A stretch of DNA of 32,088 bases from Pelargonium nanum (lineage: Eukaryota > Streptophyta > Magnoliopsida > Geraniales > Geraniaceae), in NCBI GenBank assembly GCA_036897485.1, contig JAYMTF010000658.1:1-32088 (forward strand). Direction: 5' to 3'. The first letter of the stretch is position 1. Every line of letters begins with the position of its first letter. Under the pieces are notes generated by a model that was given only the letters and a program-made list of their open reading frames with translations, had not been told where the DNA came from and searched no databases. The translations under genes were made by a program, and so were the position numbers. Positions 28,966 to 32,088 of the stretch are shown piece after piece.

Positions 28966-29450
28966 ATATTCATTATCCTCTATCAACAATATCATTATAA
29001 TAAGTTAGTTTGTATTCTTGAGTTTGTTATAACAGGTGTCATTCAAGATATAAGAGAAAATATACAAAACTAATTAGCTTATCCTTAAAAAAAATTTAAA
29101 ATATAAACTAACACACTTATTTTGGGATGAATGTAGTATTTCATTACATATATCGAATGACGGCTATAAGCATCCCTCATAGCTATCATTGTAGATGAAC
29201 TAAATTATTTATCAATGATATTTCACATGATTTGATAACCGTTATGTCATTTTTTAGATTAGAGCATACGACAGTGTTAAGGCCACAATAATTGTATAGA
29301 ATCTAATATTTCATTCGGCTTTGAATTCAACTATTGATACATTAAAATATTATCAGTTCGAACAAATTTCCGCTAGATTCATACAATCTACATCACATTT
29401 ATTCAACTTAACATTTTCCATTACATGAGATCAAAAACTCGAATAATTTC

Positions 29451-30384
29451 ACTTGATTAACATGATTACATTTCCCGCGTAGCTTAACTTAGTTAAACAA
29501 GTTCTAAAATAGAATATAATTGACAAGCTAATCATAACTTAAACCTTTCACGAAAAAATAGTAAAATAAACTCATTGAATTTCTTGATCTCGAATGAATT
29601 CCAAACTCAAATGTCCACTAAAATATCCGAAAACGAACTTAAACTTAGAAACACTAGCTATTACACAATCATAACGAACTTAATTATTGTTAATTTAACG
29701 TAAAAGAAACGAGGATAAATTACTCTAACATGATCGATCCTAATTGCAAAAAGAAATTGTGTATATTATTCACCAATTGAGCTTGTTTATGTTCAACAAA
29801 TTTTATCACATTCATATGCGCAGTCCCCATTTCACATACTTTTCTACAATACATCCTTGTTATAATTAACAAACTATTAAAAAACAATTTATTTATTCAA
29901 AAAAGAAATTTATTAACATTATTACATATAAATATTCAACTAATTGAAAACCTTACATATATCAAATTATGTACCAAAAAATACAGTGAATCTACCAATT
30001 TTTTTTACCAAAGAATAGCCTTAAAAATTTACCAAATAAGATAAGAAAAGAAAATACCAAAAAAATTTCCCTCTTCACATTTTTAGCACACATTCCATCA
30101 CCCTTTACAGTTGAAACTTTGCATGTTAGACCAAAAAAACACTCTGTAAGTAACTCCCAAAACTTAATTTCCTTACTCTTTATCCCGAAAAACAAGGTCC
30201 AAGTTTCGAAAATATAGAAACATTTTGACCAAAACGATATCGTCTAGGTCCTCTTCTAAGTCTACAAATAAGACCATACACCATAGTATCACACACCAAC
30301 TTGAAACACTAGGTACACACTCTCATTTCTAAGCTCTCTAGTCTCTTTTCTCTAATCTAGCTACCTCTATCTTTATCAGATATC
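29451..30384 (+). other. Upstream region of F-box gene 2
   Basis: 29965-30180 is the duplicated promoter and leader block shared with F-box gene 1. 29451-29960 is AT-rich with no recognisable element. Close to the gene, a pyrimidine-rich leader (CTCATTTCTAAGCTCTCTAG, CTCTTTTCTC near 30320-30360) precedes the ATG and is absent from copy 1. The minus-strand frame 29992-30195 is a shadow of the duplicated block. Confidence 0.55.
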
Positions 30385-31563
30385 ATGTCGCTTTCCGGTA
30401 TCTTTCCTGATGAGATTGTCCAGAACATTCTTGTCAGGCTTCCATCGAAAAGCTTGCTAAGGTTTAGATGTGTCAGTAAACCTTGGCTCTCCCTCATCCA
30501 TGACCCCTTTTTCCTCCGCTCCCACCTTGACCATAGTACTCGTCATGGCGGTTCCACACTTGTCCACCGGAGCTACGGTGTCCCCGGCGATGACACTTGT
30601 CATCTTATGTGCAACGAAACCTTAGTTTGCACTGAGCTCCAAGTCCCACTAATGGACCCTAACTATGTTCCTTGCTGCACTCTTGTGGGGTCAATTGATG
30701 GCCTTCTCCTCCTCACGCCGGTGGGAGGATATGGGAAGTTGTTCTACTTGTACAACCCCTCTATCCAAAGATTCAAGAAAATCTATGGTTCTTGTCTCTA
30801 CAAACAATTTGAAAACAACAAGAATCAAGTTATTGTTGGGTTAGGTTTTTGTAGAAATGGGGATTATAGGATCTTGAGGATTTTTTACTCTAGGTTTGTT
30901 ATGGGTGGAGAAGAGTTTGTGCATGCTAAAGGTGAAATCTACTCGGTTAGATCTGACTCTTGGCATTTGTTCCGTGGTGATTTTCCTAAGAACCTTAGTT
31001 CTTTGGAGACCCACAGTTTAGTCATTTTGAATGGGAGGTCTCATTGGTTGAAAGAGGAGTCAAAATCGGTAGTGACATTTGATTTTGACCAAGAGGTGTT
31101 CGGAGATGTTTCACTACCGGATTTTAATCCGGAGAATAAAGAAACCAGGCTTTTTTTGGATGTTATGAAAGGAAAGCTAGTTCTAATCGTTTGTAGTCGC
31201 TACAAAGATCCTAGTGGGGCGTTCTCCATATGGGGCCTAATGGAGTATGGGGTGGTTCATTCTTGGACTAAACTATACTATATGGAGCCAATTGTGATAG
31301 TAATGAAGCCTCTAGGATTTACACTAGATGGCCAACTTATACTAGAATTAATATATGGAGATATAGTTTCCTATGACTTGGAAGAAGAATTGATTAGGAG
31401 CATTGGCATCCGGAGAAGACCTGACACCATATTAGACATTGTTCCTTACGTGGAAAGTTTAGTTTTTTACGACGAAGGAATAACAGGATTTGAAGATGAA
31501 GAAACATCATCCGAAGAGGAAAGCGATTATGACGATGAAGATTGGAATATTGGAGATGATTAA
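30385..31563 (+). CDS. F-box protein with F-box-associated region, copy 2, acidic tail
   Basis: This single-exon gene encodes 392 aa and is a close tandem paralogue of the gene at 23605 in the same orientation. The F-box covers about residues 6-47 (FPDEIVQNILVRLPSKSLLR, FRCVSKPWLSLIHDP). The F-box-associated region shows CTLVGSIDGLLLL, LYNPSIQRF, GLGFCRNGDYRIL, EIYSVRSDSW, LNGRSHWL, VTFDFDQEVFGDVSLPDF, SIWGLMEYGVVHSWTKLY, PLGF, YDLEEELIRS and VPYVESLVFYDEG. It should act as an SCF ubiquitin-ligase substrate receptor through a SKP1-like adaptor; the substrate is unknown. Start choice is firm: the nearby leader has no alternative in-frame ATG and the first residues equal those of copy 1. It differs from copy 1 mostly after the first third and at its end, which is a run of Asp and Glu (DEETSSEEESDYDDEDW) absent from copy 1. 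Confidence 0.94.
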   Translation: MSLSGIFPDEIVQNILVRLPSKSLLRFRCVSKPWLSLIHDPFFLRSHLDHSTRHGGSTLVHRSYGVPGDDTCHLMCNETLVCTELQVPLMDPNYVPCCTLVGSIDGLLLLTPVGGYGKLFYLYNPSIQRFKKIYGSCLYKQFENNKNQVIVGLGFCRNGDYRILRIFYSRFVMGGEEFVHAKGEIYSVRSDSWHLFRGDFPKNLSSLETHSLVILNGRSHWLKEESKSVVTFDFDQEVFGDVSLPDFNPENKETRLFLDVMKGKLVLIVCSRYKDPSGAFSIWGLMEYGVVHSWTKLYYMEPIVIVMKPLGFTLDGQLILELIYGDIVSYDLEEELIRSIGIRRRPDTILDIVPYVESLVFYDEGITGFEDEETSSEEESDYDDEDWNIGDD

Positions 31564-32028
31564 TAAAATTTGTATGTGTTGTATTTTCACCATTTAGTAT
31601 GTGCTAATTTGTGTTTTATCAACAACAATGTATTCTGATTTGAGTATAGCTTTTTCTATGATTTCTAGAATTTAATGGTTGTGTGTTAATTAAATTGTTT
31701 TTGTGTACTTATAGTATCATTTTGGATGAAAAATAAACTTATTTAGATTTGTGAGTTTGTCTTCAGAATTTTTGTTTTTGTTTTTAAACAGAGTCTTCAA
31801 GATTTGAAAAAGAAAAGTGAATATATACAAATAAAAATTAGTATAAACATAATTACAACAGAAAAGAAAGGTAATTCTTTAAACATTTTATTACTAATGC
31901 TGTTATTTATCTGTATTAGATAATTCGAAAAGAAAAAAAAATCATCTTTTTATGTAATATTTAGTTCTTAAGAAAATAATTAAGAAATTTGTGGGCAATA
32001 AGTGAATATATACACATATATATATATA
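31564..32028 (+). other. 3' flank of F-box gene 2 and AT-rich spacer
   Basis: The first 70 bp match the 3' flank of copy 1 (TTTCACCATTTAGTATGTGC, TTGTGTTTTATCAACA). The remainder is AT-rich and ends in a TA microsatellite at about 32015-32028 directly against the CACTA terminus. No gene is visible. Confidence 0.55.
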
Positions 32029-32088
32029 CACTACAAGAAAAACAGTGATCAGCTACGCAATTTCCCGTAGCTGATTGACCAAAATCTG
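32029..32088 (+). mobile_element. Terminus of an En/Spm-type CACTA transposon, continuing beyond the window
   Basis: CACTACAAGAAAAACAG at 32029-32045 is the canonical CACTA terminal inverted repeat. Just inside is a perfect 10-bp inverted pair, ATCAGCTACG (about 32048-32057) and CGTAGCTGAT, separated by CAATTTCC. This matches the subterminal repeats that bind the TNPA-type protein in En/Spm-like elements. Only 60 bp are in the window, so size and autonomy are unknown. Confidence 0.85.

Larger units (their letters stand above)
28262..29450. repeat. Repeated pieces of the F-box upstream region
   Basis: CATTTTATATTAGTACATACG (28271), TTTTTTATATTTAGAGCATACG (28712) and CATTTTTTAGATTAGAGCATACG (29248) are versions of one sequence. 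GAATTCAAGTATC with TCAAACAAATTTGTGCCAG, TATCACATTTATTCAAT (28340-28430) and GAATTCAACTATTG with TCGAACAAATTTCCGCTAG, CATCACATTTATTCAAC (29325-29407) are a second pair, also matched near 22888. Pieces of the F-box upstream sequence are thus present two to three times, interrupted by a SINE and a MITE. Confidence 0.55.

Noticed and set aside
23605-31563. S-locus F-box (self-incompatibility) genes
   Set aside because: The proteins share the general F-box plus associated-domain plan, but nothing in the window, such as an S-RNase gene, or in the N-terminal sequence supports an S-locus.
1-32088. CRISPR arrays, bacterial operons, riboswitches, rRNA genes
   Set aside because: Nothing resembling these was seen. 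The content is plant nuclear DNA.

Overview
This is nuclear DNA from a flowering plant, most likely a eudicot. The evidence is AT-rich spacer with many homopolymer tracts, GT-AG introns, plant-specific protein families (an ERF repressor with EAR motifs, a plant Yippee-like protein, F-box proteins with an F-box-associated region) and plant transposable elements (tRNA-derived SINEs, hAT-type MITEs, a decayed Ty3/gypsy integrase, an En/Spm CACTA terminus). I could not name the species.

Layout. 1-4900 is gene-free spacer holding a MITE-like element, a GC-rich island, a SINE and a hAT-type MITE with clean target-site duplications, and an old tandem duplication with a SINE in its second copy. 5120-5821 is an intronless ERF repressor gene with a TATA box and CT tract. 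6400-15200 has no gene I can support. It holds GC-rich islands, a roughly 170-bp tandem duplication, an RNase H-like remnant, a dead gypsy integrase, a promoter-like cluster of G-box, RY and TCP motifs at 11650-12060, and transposon debris. 15678-18450 is a five-exon Yippee-like gene preceded by site II promoter elements and carrying two related hAT-type MITEs in its introns. 19648-21641 is a three-exon Ser/Arg/Lys-rich nuclear-type protein.

22850-31730 is a local F-box array: two intact paralogues in the same orientation (23605-24762 and 30385-31563) plus an orphan third copy of the 3' flank at 25690-26045. The interval between them is full of SINEs, a decayed minisatellite, a seven-copy degenerate repeat and a long-armed MITE. 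The window ends inside a CACTA transposon beginning at 32029.

The genes do not form a pathway. The ERF protein would repress transcription, the Yippee-like protein has no firmly established plant function, the RS-type protein suggests RNA processing, and the F-box proteins would recruit substrates to SCF ubiquitin ligases. I found no convincing wholly new system. The best leads are the promoter-like cluster with no gene beside it, the F-box array with its orphan 3' flank, and the CACTA end.
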